From Streptococcus oralis subsp. dentisani (GTDB lineage: Bacteria > Bacillota > Bacilli > Lactobacillales > Streptococcaceae): 32,471 bases of DNA. Within the stretch, counting starts at the first letter, position 1. Every line of letters starts with the position of its first letter. The stretch covers positions 1 to 32,471 of the forward strand of contig NZ_NCUW01000023.1 of the NCBI RefSeq assembly GCF_002096335.1, in the 5' to 3' direction. This document shows, piece after piece, positions 25,123-32,471 of this stretch. The notes under the pieces are model-generated. The model did no database searches. It was not told the origin of the DNA and was given only the letters and a program-made list of their open reading frames with translations. Both the position numbers and the translations under genes were made by a program.

Positions 25123-25755
25123 TTAGGAAATCATGTCATCAAGCTTTGTTAAAAAAGCTTGCGTTTTTGCCTCAATATCTTCTGCCTGCATCAGATCTCT
25201 GACGACAGCGACCCCAGCTATACCAGTTGTAGCAAGTTGGTCAATATTCTCTGACGTCAAGCCTCCAATAGCAACTACTGGAATGGCAACCGTTTGGCAA
25301 ATGGTTTTCAAGGTTGAAATCAGAGTGATGGGTGCATTTTCTTTGGTCGTAGTCGGGAAAATGGCTCCTGTTCCCAAGTAATCCGCACCTCCTTCTTCTG
25401 CCTCGAGGGCTCTTTTTACTGTTTTAGCTGTGACACCGAGGATTTTTTCAGGACCCAAGACTTTGCGGGCAACCGAAACTGGTAGTTCATCGTCGCCAAT
25501 ATGCAGACCTGCAGCATCAACCGCAAGACAAACATCCAAACGATCATCGATAATCAAGGGGACCTGATAGGCATCGGTTATTTCCTTGACTTGTTTTGCC
25601 AGTTGATAATATTGATTGGTAGTGAGATTTTTTTCTCGTAGTTGGATGATGGTAACACCTGAACGGCAGGCCGTCTCGACTTTTTCAAGAAAGTTTTCCA
25701 AGGAATCTTGGTAGCGATTGGTTACTAGATACAGCCTAAGTGCTTCTCTATTCAT
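25123..25755 (-). CDS. thiE: Thiamine phosphate synthase
   Basis: A 210-residue TIM-barrel enzyme joining HMP-PP and thiazole phosphate into thiamine phosphate. The pyrophosphate and substrate motifs are [50 protein letters not shown] and [12 protein letters not shown]. It overlaps thiM by eight bases and is the last gene of the seven-gene thi operon. It has the family-typical length. Confidence 0.95.
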   Translation of the reverse strand: MNREALRLYLVTNRYQDSLENFLEKVETACRSGVTIIQLREKNLTTNQYYQLAKQVKEITDAYQVPLIIDDRLDVCLAVDAAGLHIGDDELPVSVARKVLGPEKILGVTAKTVKRALEAEEGGADYLGTGAIFPTTTKENAPITLISTLKTICQTVAIPVVAIGGLTSENIDQLATTGIAGVAVVRDLMQAEDIEAKTQAFLTKLDDMIS

Positions 25756-26551
25756 AAAAGTCTCCTTTGATGGCTTCTAGCCAGTTTTCATCTCTTTTTA
25801 GGAGAGAGAGTTGATTGAGAACTTGGTAACGAAAATCTTCCAATCCCATTCCTTGAACAAGAATTCTCTCGGCAGCGATATTGAGATAAGAAACTGCTAG
25901 GCAAGAAGCTTCAAATGCAGTCTTTCCTTGGCTGAGAAAAACGGCTGTCAAGGCTCCAACCAGGTCTCCTGTCCCTGTTATCCAGTCCAATTCTGCACAG
26001 CCATTTCCCAATACAGCAACCTGATTTTCTGAAACGATGAGGTCCTTGGGTCCAGTGACTAAGAAAGACATACCAGGATAAAGCTGACACCAGTCTTTCA
26101 AGACTTGAAGCAGATCCTCAGTTTCTTGATCTTTAGCACTCGCATCAACCCCAACTCCATGGTGCTTTAAACCAACAAGACTTCGGATTTCCGACATATT
26201 CCCCTTAAGGACTGTGGGCTTGTATTCTAAAAGATCTCTGACTAAGGTCTTACGAACAGGTGACGCTGATACACCAACCGCATCTACTATCATTGGGAGG
26301 CAAGCTTGGTTTGCATAAGTAGCTGCCATACGGATTGCTTTCTCCTTCTCAGCTGACAAATGCCCCAGATTGATAAAGAGAGCTTGGCTTTGTTTAGTAA
26401 AATCAAGAACCTCACGAGGGTAATCTGCCATGACAGGTTTGCATCCCAGAGCCAAAATGCCATTGGCCAGCATCTCACAAGAAATCTCATTGGTGATGCA
26501 GTGAATCAAGGAGCTGGAGGTTAGAGGAAAGGGATTTGTAAATTCCTGCAT
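25748..26551 (-). CDS. thiM: Hydroxyethylthiazole kinase
   Basis: A 267-residue kinase phosphorylating the thiazole alcohol. Motifs are [33 protein letters not shown] and LKGNMSEI, with the active site [10 protein letters not shown]. Residue 196 in that site is Asp, where Bacillus ThiM has Cys198, a tolerated and possibly more active variant. Its ATG shares one base with the thiW stop, and its end overlaps the thiE start, so translation is coupled. Confidence 0.94.
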   Translation of the reverse strand: MQEFTNPFPLTSSSLIHCITNEISCEMLANGILALGCKPVMADYPREVLDFTKQSQALFINLGHLSAEKEKAIRMAATYANQACLPMIVDAVGVSASPVRKTLVRDLLEYKPTVLKGNMSEIRSLVGLKHHGVGVDASAKDQETEDLLQVLKDWCQLYPGMSFLVTGPKDLIVSENQVAVLGNGCAELDWITGTGDLVGALTAVFLSQGKTAFEASCLAVSYLNIAAERILVQGMGLEDFRYQVLNQLSLLKRDENWLEAIKGDFYE

Positions 26552-27075
26552 CAGTCTATCCTTTCACTGAAAAAATATCCTTGCACTTTTTTAAAGAATT
26601 CCTGCTTGATTAAAAATCGAAAGGCAATAAAGGAAATCGCTGTACCAATCAAGGTTGCTCCGAAAAATCTCGGAGTATAGATAAACCAGCTGAGCTTGGC
26701 AGCAGATCCCGTAAAGAGAACCATAACAGGATAGGAAACAATAGAACCGATAATCCCTGTTCCCAAGATTTCTCCTAGGGCAGAATAGTGAAATTTTCGA
26801 CCATACTTATAAAAGAGACCTGCAAGGAGGGCTCCAAAAGTAGCTCCTGTTAGGGCCAAAGGGGGAATGCCTTGAGTAGACATACGGATAAAGGCTGTGG
26901 CTGTAGCCATGATCAAGGCATAAACAGGTCCCATCAAGATCCCTGCTAGGATATTGACTACACTGGACATCGGTGCCATCCCTTCAATTCGAAAGATGGG
27001 TGTAAGAACTACGTCAAGAGCAATCATCATGGATAAAATGGTTAATTTGTGAACTTGAAGTTGGTGGTTTCTCAT
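26551..27075 (-). CDS. thiW: ThiW, S component of an ECF thiazole transporter
   Basis: A 174-residue protein with about five membrane spans. The opening [25 protein letters not shown] and the segment [18 protein letters not shown] fit the ThiW family of ECF substrate-binding subunits for the thiazole precursor. Position next to thiM supports this. It needs an ATPase/T module, either the one in this operon or the shared one elsewhere in the genome. Confidence 0.9.
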   Translation of the reverse strand: MRNHQLQVHKLTILSMMIALDVVLTPIFRIEGMAPMSSVVNILAGILMGPVYALIMATATAFIRMSTQGIPPLALTGATFGALLAGLFYKYGRKFHYSALGEILGTGIIGSIVSYPVMVLFTGSAAKLSWFIYTPRFFGATLIGTAISFIAFRFLIKQEFFKKVQGYFFSERID

Positions 27076-27078
27076 TTT

Positions 27079-27771
27079 CTATTTCTTCTCTTTTTCTAAG
27101 GACTGCAAATCACTCGTCCAGGTTTGGTGTTGGTAAGCCATCTCCCAAAACTTGGCTTCCATGTGGACACTTCGGTGGAAGGCCTCTAGCATTTTTTGTT
27201 TGTCCGTCTCATTGCTTTCTCGATAGAGCTGATTGACCAGTGCTTCTTCCTCTTTAATCTGCTGTTCTAATTCATCGGTGATATAGGTTTCAATCCACTG
27301 TTGATAAAGAGGATTCGGGGATGGTTTGCGATTCAGTGCCTTGCCCAAATCATGGTATAACCAAGGACATGGGAGCAAACTAGCAAAAGCAATGGCTAGA
27401 TTTGCTTCTTCAAATTGACGATAAATGTGAGAAATGTAATGATAACAGGTTGGAGCAATCGGTTGCTCCTCCATTTCCTGGTCACTGATTCCTAATTCCT
27501 TGAAAAATTGTTGGCGGATAAACAACTCACCATCCACTAGATTCTGGGCATTTTGTTTCAAAAGTCTTTTCATCTTCTCGTTTGAAGTCTTATCAGCCAA
27601 GAGGTGATAGGCTTCTGAAAAAGACTTCAGATAATAAGCATCCTGAATTAGGTAATAGCGAAAAATCGCAGGTTCTAAATTTCCCTCTTGTAACTGTAAA
27701 ACAAAGGGATGATGAAAGGATGCCTGCCAAGCTTCCTTGGATAATTCCATCGCAATATCTGTAAATTCCAT
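27079..27771 (-). CDS. tenA: Aminopyrimidine aminohydrolase / thiaminase II (TenA)
   Basis: A 230-residue all-helical salvage enzyme. It hydrolyses aminomethyl-pyrimidine breakdown products to HMP, and also thiamine more slowly. Active-site residues fall at the same numbers as in Bacillus TenA: Asp44, Cys135 in LLPCPWLYH and Glu205 in HMEAKFW. It lies between the transporter genes and thiW, consistent with import of degraded thiamine pyrimidine by the upstream Yko-type transporter. Confidence 0.94.
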   Translation of the reverse strand: MEFTDIAMELSKEAWQASFHHPFVLQLQEGNLEPAIFRYYLIQDAYYLKSFSEAYHLLADKTSNEKMKRLLKQNAQNLVDGELFIRQQFFKELGISDQEMEEQPIAPTCYHYISHIYRQFEEANLAIAFASLLPCPWLYHDLGKALNRKPSPNPLYQQWIETYITDELEQQIKEEEALVNQLYRESNETDKQKMLEAFHRSVHMEAKFWEMAYQHQTWTSDLQSLEKEKK

Positions 27772-27781
27772 AATAACTCCT

Positions 27782-28432
27782 TTATAGAAATAAACTGGTT
27801 TGAAGCAATAAAAAGAAAAGTAAGTAGATCAATTTTGTTCTCTGCGAAATATAAAAAGTCCGATAGTTATTCTCCAACTGTGCATGTTCATCATATCCAT
27901 GCGCAGATAGAGCTCTCAGGTAAAGATGGCGCCATCTAAAAACCGTCATCAGAACCTTACTGTAAATTAAGGGCGACCAAACATGCAGTTTTTGACCACG
28001 CAGTAAGCACGCTTCCTTGAGAGACTTGATTTCCTGCTGAATGAGGGGGAAGGCATTGAATACCACAATCAAGGCATAGGCCCAAGAGCGTGATAGCCCC
28101 TTTTGAGCCAAGTACAAGAGGAGCTCTTTTAGGGAAATACTGGAAACAAAGACAAGGCCGATACAAACCGTCACAAAGGCCCTCGTTCCAAGTATCACTG
28201 CCTGCGAAGCATCCCCATGTAACTGAACTGCCCAATAGTTAGCAAAGGAGGGCAAAATGGCAAGCAGAATCATCCAAGTCAACATTTTAAATCGACGGTA
28301 ATAGAGTAAAAAGAGTATGCAAAATACGGCTACCGAAAGATTAAGAGCTATCGAGGGAATGAATGATGTTTCCAAGGATAAAATTAGAAAGAAGAGGCTG
28401 ATAACCGGTGTCTGGGTTGCTACTTTGATCAT
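27782..28432 (-). CDS. ECF transporter T component (YkoC/CbiQ-like)
   Basis: A 216-residue membrane protein with about five to six spans. The C-terminal coupling region includes LYLRALSAHGYDEHAQ, resembling the Ala-Arg-Gly-type coupling motif of CbiQ proteins. It follows the double ATPase gene by one base and precedes tenA. It is the scaffold that joins the YkoE-like substrate unit to the ATPase. It is likely for pyrimidine (HMP) precursors, as inferred for YkoEDC. Confidence 0.88.
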   Translation of the reverse strand: MIKVATQTPVISLFFLILSLETSFIPSIALNLSVAVFCILFLLYYRRFKMLTWMILLAILPSFANYWAVQLHGDASQAVILGTRAFVTVCIGLVFVSSISLKELLLYLAQKGLSRSWAYALIVVFNAFPLIQQEIKSLKEACLLRGQKLHVWSPLIYSKVLMTVFRWRHLYLRALSAHGYDEHAQLENNYRTFYISQRTKLIYLLFFLLLQTSLFL

Positions 28433-28433
28433 A

Positions 28434-29819
28434 CTACCTCACCTCCCCTAGAGCATCATTGTTCAGAGATGGGAGAGGTTTGCTGATGGTCACTTCTTGA
28501 AGATGGCTGAGACCCTCTCTCGTCATCTCTATCCAATAATCAACCACAGAGATCAAGGGATCCAAACGATGACTAATGATCAAAAAACTTCTTCCCTGAT
28601 TTCTATCCTCTAACATCCACTGACAAAAATAGCCGCAGGCTCTATCATCCAAACCAGCAAATGGCTCATCCAGCAAGATCACAGAAGACTTGCTGGTCAA
28701 GATGGTCAAAAGCTGAAGAATCTTTTGCTGGCCACCACTTAATTGATAGGGACTCTTATCAAGCGCCTGCTCCAGATCAAAATATCGTAAAGCTTGAAGT
28801 ATCCGCTGATTTCTTTCAGAGTCTGGGCTATCTAATTGCAGTTCTTCTCGCAGACTAACTCGGATAAATTGCTTTTCAGCTTCCTGAACAACACCCGTCA
28901 GATCACGATACAAACTCTTTTTCTTTTTCAGGACCGAACCCTTCCAAGTAACGCGCCCCTTATACTTCTGAAATTGAAGAATAGACCGAAAGAGGGTTGA
29001 TTTCCCGACACCATTGTCACCCAAGATACAGGAAATTCCTTGGTAGAAAGTGAAATCTGCAATTGAAAAGAGGGGACGATGATCCAGCTCACAAGTCGTT
29101 CTGTCCATATGAAATAGTTCTGGGCTAGAAGCAACTTCCTTTGAAGCAACCTGTGTCATCTCAGAGCAAGGGATTTGAAACACTTTCCTTAGTTGTCCAT
29201 CTCTTAGCTCCACCATATGGTCGATATAGGCTTCATAGTCCGTTAGATCATGGTCGCACAGGATGACTGTCTTCCCATTAGAGGACAACTCTTTTAGAAT
29301 CTCCAATATCTCTATCCTGCTCTTGCGGTCAATGGAAGCAAAGGGCTCATCCAAGAGATAGACCCTAGGATTCATGGCAAAGAGGACAGCCAGCGCTGCT
29401 TTTTGCTTTTCCCCACCTGACAAGTGGTGGATGGGACGCTGCAAGATTGCCTTGCAGCGACACTGTTGAACCACCTCTGCTATTTTAGCATCAATTTCCT
29501 GAACGGGATGACCGATATTCTCCAAGGTAAAAATCAACTCCTCAAACAAGTTCTCCATGGTAAATTGATGATTGGGATTTTGAAAGAGAATGCCAACCGT
29601 CTGGACACGTTCGACGACAGAAAGCTGACTAACCTCGCTCCCATCTATCAGAACTTGACCACTATAGGGAAGAGAACTGACTTGGGCAATGACTTGAAAG
29701 AGGCTGGATTTTCCTGAACCACTGCTCCCAACTAACAAGGTAAAGGCTTGCGCATGAAAAGTAAAATCAATCGGCTCTGAGAAGATTGAGGACTGAATTC
29801 CTCGTAATTCCAGACCCAT
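28434..29819 (-). CDS. ECF transporter ATPase with two ABC domains (YkoD-like)
   Basis: A 461-residue protein holding two ABC cassettes. The first has Walker A GSSGSGKSS, signature HLSGGEKQKAALAVL and Walker B VYLLDEPFAS. The second has Walker A GDNGVGKST, signature QLSGGQQKILQLL and Walker B VILLDEPFAG. Fused double ATPases are typical of YkoD in the HMP/thiamine ECF system. It is adjacent to the S component upstream (end to start) and to the T component downstream, so all three are expressed together. Confidence 0.92.
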   Translation of the reverse strand: MGLELRGIQSSIFSEPIDFTFHAQAFTLLVGSSGSGKSSLFQVIAQVSSLPYSGQVLIDGSEVSQLSVVERVQTVGILFQNPNHQFTMENLFEELIFTLENIGHPVQEIDAKIAEVVQQCRCKAILQRPIHHLSGGEKQKAALAVLFAMNPRVYLLDEPFASIDRKSRIEILEILKELSSNGKTVILCDHDLTDYEAYIDHMVELRDGQLRKVFQIPCSEMTQVASKEVASSPELFHMDRTTCELDHRPLFSIADFTFYQGISCILGDNGVGKSTLFRSILQFQKYKGRVTWKGSVLKKKKSLYRDLTGVVQEAEKQFIRVSLREELQLDSPDSERNQRILQALRYFDLEQALDKSPYQLSGGQQKILQLLTILTSKSSVILLDEPFAGLDDRACGYFCQWMLEDRNQGRSFLIISHRLDPLISVVDYWIEMTREGLSHLQEVTISKPLPSLNNDALGEVR

Positions 29820-30380
29820 CTATGCCTTTCCTCCAGCCGCAAACTGATGATAGAGTTTGACAATGGCACGAACCAAGATGGTACAGAAGAAATAAACAGA
29901 AATAAAACGCACCACCAGCAAGGAAAGGACAAAAGGAAGGGAAAAGGCATAGTAACCTAATTTAATGTATTCATAGACAAAGCTAAAAAGGGTAATCCCA
30001 ATACTATTAGCAGTTAGAGAGAGCCAACTTTCATAGCGATTCTTGGTCACAAGAAAGCCAAATTCACTTCCCAAACCTTGAACCAAGCCGGACAAAAGAG
30101 CACCTAGACCGAATTGGCTACCATAAAGGACTTCAGCAAGCGCAGCAAGCACTTCTCCAATCGTTGCACTTCCGACTCTTGGAACAAAGATAGCAGCAAT
30201 GGGCGCAGCCATACACCAGAGACCAAAGAGGATTTCATTGGCAAAGGCCTGCAAGCCAAGAGGGGCCAAGATCAGGGTGAGGATATCAAACAGATAGCCT
30301 GAACCAACAAAAACGCCACCAAAAAAGATAGACAAGAAAGCAAGTAAAACAATATCTTTTAACTGCCATTTTTTCAACAT
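29820..30380 (-). CDS. ykoE: ECF S component, YkoE family (HMP/thiamine precursor uptake)
   Basis: A 186-residue protein with about five to six spans and the YkoE-type features LKDIVLLAFLSIFFGGVFV, NEILFGLWCMAAPIAAIF and QGLGSEFGFLVTKNRY. ATG 30380 is chosen because AAAGGAG precedes it by a suitable distance. A longer frame from 30416 lacks a ribosome site and would add only non-family residues. It is first in the operon, directly under the TPP riboswitch, and provides substrate recognition for the double ATPase and T component that follow. Confidence 0.92.
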   Translation of the reverse strand: MLKKWQLKDIVLLAFLSIFFGGVFVGSGYLFDILTLILAPLGLQAFANEILFGLWCMAAPIAAIFVPRVGSATIGEVLAALAEVLYGSQFGLGALLSGLVQGLGSEFGFLVTKNRYESWLSLTANSIGITLFSFVYEYIKLGYYAFSLPFVLSLLVVRFISVYFFCTILVRAIVKLYHQFAAGGKA

Positions 30381-30463
30381 AAAAAACTCCTTTTTAAAGA
30401 AAAGTGGGGCATTCAAGGAGAGTTACCAAAAGGCTTGCCGTCAAGCCTATCCTCTTTTGATAA

Positions 30464-30499
30464 ACAAAAAAACTCCAATTACAAACGAGAATTAGAGTT
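30464..30499 (-). terminator. Riboswitch terminator before ykoE
   Basis: Minus strand AACTCTAATT (30490-30499) pairs with AATTGGAGTT (30471-30480), followed by seven T (30464-30470). A second hairpin AGGCTT/AAGCCT (30431-30448) lies closer to the gene. Together they form the expression platform. Confidence 0.8.
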
Positions 30500-30549
30500 G
30501 ACCTTACAAGATTAGACAGTTCTTTTCGACATACGAAAAAAACCTTTTC

Positions 30550-30621
30550 ACATTTCCCTTCGCCAGTATTAACTGTATCAGGTTCAATGGGTATCATCTC
30601 AGCCTAAAGCACCCCAAATGT
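30550..30621 (-). ncRNA. TPP riboswitch of the thi operon
   Basis: Minus strand shows GGGGTGC, GCTGAGATGATACCC, TTGAACCTGATACAGTTAAT, ACTGGCG and AGGGAAATGT, the canonical THI box. P1 is ACATTT (minus, 30616-30621) with AAATGT (30550-30555). It precedes an intrinsic terminator and ykoE. Confidence 0.95.
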
Positions 30622-30644
30622 CTTTATTATTTTATTACTGGACC

Positions 30645-30653
30645 AGTATAACA
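30645..30653 (-). promoter_or_regulatory. thi operon extended -10 promoter
   Basis: Minus-strand TGTTATACT, about 24 bases upstream of the TPP aptamer. Start point near 30638. No clear -35. Confidence 0.65.
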
Positions 30654-30736
30654 GAAAATGAAAGCCCTAGCAAGATATTTGACCGGAAAATATATTTATA
30701 TAGTTTCTGATGACGATTTAATCTTTCTATACGCGA

Positions 30737-30762
30737 ATAAAAACCTCCACATTATGCGGAGG
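30737..30762 (-). terminator. lctO terminator
   Basis: CCTCC/GGAGG stem extended by CAT/ATG with one mismatch, followed on the minus strand by TTTTTATT, 13 bases after the lctO stop. Confidence 0.9.
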
Positions 30763-30774
30763 CAATCTGTTTTA

Positions 30775-31911
30775 TCAATACAATTTTAAGTCACGTGGGT
30801 CAACTGGGAAGGTTGGATTGTAAGGATTATGACGGAGTTTGAAGTGTTTGACATCTTCAATAGTCTGAGTTCCAGATAACTGCATAACTGTCTTCAATTC
30901 TGCATTCAAGTGTTCAAAGACTTGGCGCACACCAACACTACCGCCGAGAGCCAAGCCATAGATAACCGGGCGGCCAATAGCTACCAAGTCTGCTCCTGAA
31001 GCCAAGGCTTTAAAGACGTGTTGGCCACGACGAATACCAGAGTCAAAGACAATTGGTACGCGTTTGTCAACTGCTTCTGCTACTTCTTGAAGTGAGTCAA
31101 AGGCAGCTGGCCCACCGTCGATTTGACGGCCACCATGGTTGGTTACCCAGATACCAGAAGCTCCAGCAGCAAGCGAACGTTCAACGTCCTCACGGCATTG
31201 TGGCCCCTTGACATAAACAGGAAGTCCTGAGTATTCAGCGATAAATTCTACATCACGTGGAGACAAGCGTTGTTTGGCTGATTTGTAAACAAAGTCCATT
31301 GATTTTCCAGCACCTTCTGGCAGGTATTCTTCAACAATCGGCATGCCAACTGGGAAGACAAAACCATTACGCTTGTCCACCTCACGATTGCCTCCTACAG
31401 TCGCATCTGCTGTCAAGACAATCGCTTTATAACCTTCAGCCTTCACACGATCCATGATGTGGCGGTTAATCCCGTCATCCTTACTAAAGTAAAATTGGAA
31501 CCAATGAGGTGTCCCTTGAAGAGCTTCTGTAATTTCTGGAAGGTCGACAGTTGAGTAAGAGCTAGTTGTATAGAGGGAACCAAACTCATGCACACCACGC
31601 GCAGTCGCCACTTCACCCTGTTCATTTGCCAATTTATGAGCTGCAACTGGCGCCATAATAATGGGTGAAGATAATTTTTCACCTGCAAATTCAATCTCTG
31701 TACTTGGATTTTCCACATCACAAAGCGTATGCGGAACGATGAGTTTGTGGTTAAAGGCGCGGATATTCTCCCGCAAAGTGAAAGTATCTTCTGCTCCACT
31801 AGCGATATAACCAAAGGCGGCTTTAGGAATGACTTGTTGCGCCATTGCCTCCAAATCATAAGCGTTAATAAAATCTACAGGTCCTTCTGCATTACTTGTT
31901 TTATATGACAT
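30775..31911 (-). CDS. lctO: L-lactate oxidase (FMN, H2O2-forming)
   Basis: A 378-residue alpha-hydroxy acid oxidase converting L-lactate and O2 to pyruvate and H2O2. Family signs are FGYIASGAEDTFTLREN at the N-terminus, the FMN-site segments IIMAPVAAHKLA and YTTSSYSTVDL, and the active-site signature VTNHGGRQID with the catalytic His. FDSGIRRGQHVFKALASGADLVAIGRP is the phosphate-binding end. With SpxB it can cycle lactate to acetyl phosphate and peroxide. GGAGGG serves as ribosome site, and a cre-like site lies just upstream, so carbon control is likely. Confidence 0.96.
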   Translation of the reverse strand: MSYKTSNAEGPVDFINAYDLEAMAQQVIPKAAFGYIASGAEDTFTLRENIRAFNHKLIVPHTLCDVENPSTEIEFAGEKLSSPIIMAPVAAHKLANEQGEVATARGVHEFGSLYTTSSYSTVDLPEITEALQGTPHWFQFYFSKDDGINRHIMDRVKAEGYKAIVLTADATVGGNREVDKRNGFVFPVGMPIVEEYLPEGAGKSMDFVYKSAKQRLSPRDVEFIAEYSGLPVYVKGPQCREDVERSLAAGASGIWVTNHGGRQIDGGPAAFDSLQEVAEAVDKRVPIVFDSGIRRGQHVFKALASGADLVAIGRPVIYGLALGGSVGVRQVFEHLNAELKTVMQLSGTQTIEDVKHFKLRHNPYNPTFPVDPRDLKLY

Positions 31912-31929
31912 AAAATGCCCTCCTTGTTA

Positions 31930-31943
31930 AGTAAGCGTTTACT
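31930..31943 (-). promoter_or_regulatory. Candidate CcpA (cre) site before lctO
   Basis: AGTAAGCGTTTACT matches the cre consensus TGWAANCGNTNWCA at 12 of 14 positions when read on the minus strand, about 20 bases before the start codon. This is the position for a roadblock or initiation block. Confidence 0.6.
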
Positions 31944-32112
31944 TTGTATATTACAAAAAATATTCTAACTCTTTTTTCAAAATTTTTCAAATATTTTGTT
32001 TGGAAATTTCAAACTGATTGTCTGAATATATCCCAAAAAAGAGAGGGCTCTCATTCTATCATTATCCTATATTCTTCTTTACCCTTAGGAACCTTTGTTT
32101 TATTTCTTACAT

Positions 32113-32148
32113 ACAAAAAATCAGGTAATCCTAGTGACTACTTGATTT
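32113..32148. terminator. Bidirectional terminator between lctO and the IS remnant
   Basis: AAATCAGGTA (32118-32127) with TACTTGATTT (32139-32148), one G-T pair, A/T runs on both sides. The rest of 31944-32156 is AT-rich and I see no gene in it. Confidence 0.65.
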
Positions 32149-32156
32149 TCTATGTC

Positions 32157-32471
32157 TTAGGCATTTTGCCAATTTTCTTGGTCTTCTTTAAAGCGTTTTA
32201 AGAGATCTAATCTCTCTATCTTACTCAATATGGACTTAATGGGATAACGTTTCATACACTCTAAGACTGCTTGATTGACATACTCTGCTTTCTTTTCGAC
32301 GAGTTTCTTTGTGACAGCATAGCGTGTTTGTCGTTCTACCAAGGTCAGAATAGAAGGTTCTCCTACTGTCTTTCTACCCAGAACAGAATCGATTTCCCAA
32401 TCTCCAAAACGGGAGCGATTATTGATCTCTTCTGGCCTTTCTTCAATTGCCTTTCCTAGATGTTTCTTGGT
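32157..32471 (-). mobile_element. IS30-family transposase remnant (window-edge fragment)
   Basis: An open frame enters from the window edge and runs 104 codons. It reads KKHLGKAIEERPEEINNR, then RFGDWEIDSVLGRK (first catalytic Asp of the IS30 DDE core), then LTLVERQTRYAVTKKL and MKRYPIKSI. In IS30 transposases a segment containing TADNG (second Asp) should follow. Here the frame switches to 22 unrelated residues (SKIERLDLLKRF and onward) and stops. The second Asp and the Glu are missing, so this copy cannot be active. The 5' part lies outside the window. No terminal inverted repeat was identified. Confidence 0.8.

Noticed and set aside
30381..30416. Twelve-residue N-terminal extension of the YkoE-like protein
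   Set aside because: No ribosome site for the upstream ATG; AAAGGAG sits correctly before the ATG at 30380.
30394..30597. Minus-strand 67-codon frame through the TPP riboswitch
   Set aside because: It lies across the aptamer and its terminator; the RNA structure explains the sequence, and no ribosome site is present.
31944..32201. Plus-strand 85-codon hydrophobic frame after lctO
   Set aside because: It overlaps the lctO promoter zone, a terminator hairpin and the IS30 remnant, has no ribosome site, and its hydrophobicity follows from T-rich DNA.

Overview
The window looks like chromosome of a Mitis-group Streptococcus (S. pneumoniae, S. mitis, S. oralis or a close relative). The evidence is low GC, a BOX repeat typical of this group, the cop operon layout copY-cupA-copA, spxB and lctO, and a gene order that I recall from pneumococcus: liv, ylbG, clpP, upp, deaminase, TetR/DegV, flavoprotein, Na+-symporter, manA, spxB, cop, thi, lctO. 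No tRNA, rRNA, CRISPR array or intact mobile element was seen.

Layout. 1-3.7 kb (minus): an accessory-looking operon. It encodes a three-part protein (winged helix + LicC-like nucleotidyltransferase + LicA-like kinase), a 61-residue single-span membrane protein and an NCS1-family permease. The 5' end of a second, nearly identical permease is cut by the window edge and is preceded by a degenerate copy of the small gene. 3.8-4.0 kb: a terminator and a small nested repeat cluster. 4.0-8.6 kb (minus): the branched-chain amino acid ABC importer livJHMGF, with a CodY box inside a strong livJ promoter. 8.6-10.9 kb (minus): ylbG, clpP (CtsR operator), upp and a frameshifted dCMP deaminase. 10.9-14.3 kb: a TetR gene diverging from a degV/fakB-like gene, a flavoprotein that may be leaderless, and a DUF1697 gene with a TTG start. 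14.3-16.6 kb: a TipA-like MerR regulator with an internal translation start, and a neurotransmitter:sodium symporter family transporter behind a leader with a strong terminator hairpin. 16.7-18.7 kb (minus): manA, a SemiSWEET and a VOC-domain protein. 18.7-24 kb (minus): spxB, a BOX element and the copper operon. 24-30.6 kb: thiamine salvage in two convergent TPP-riboswitch units, thiD (plus) and ykoE-ykoD-T component-tenA-thiW-thiM-thiE (minus). 30.8-31.9 kb (minus): lctO. 32.2 kb to the end: an IS30-family transposase remnant.

How the genes fit together. The two H2O2-forming oxidases, SpxB and LctO, bracket copper efflux and thiamine salvage. SpxB needs thiamine pyrophosphate, and copper worsens peroxide stress, so the grouping makes metabolic sense, although co-regulation is only inferred. 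The least familiar part is the LicC/LicA fusion with its NCS1 permease and micro-membrane protein. The best regulatory candidates are the internal start in the TipA-like gene, the attenuator-like leader of the sodium symporter, and extended -10 promoters placed directly behind terminators.
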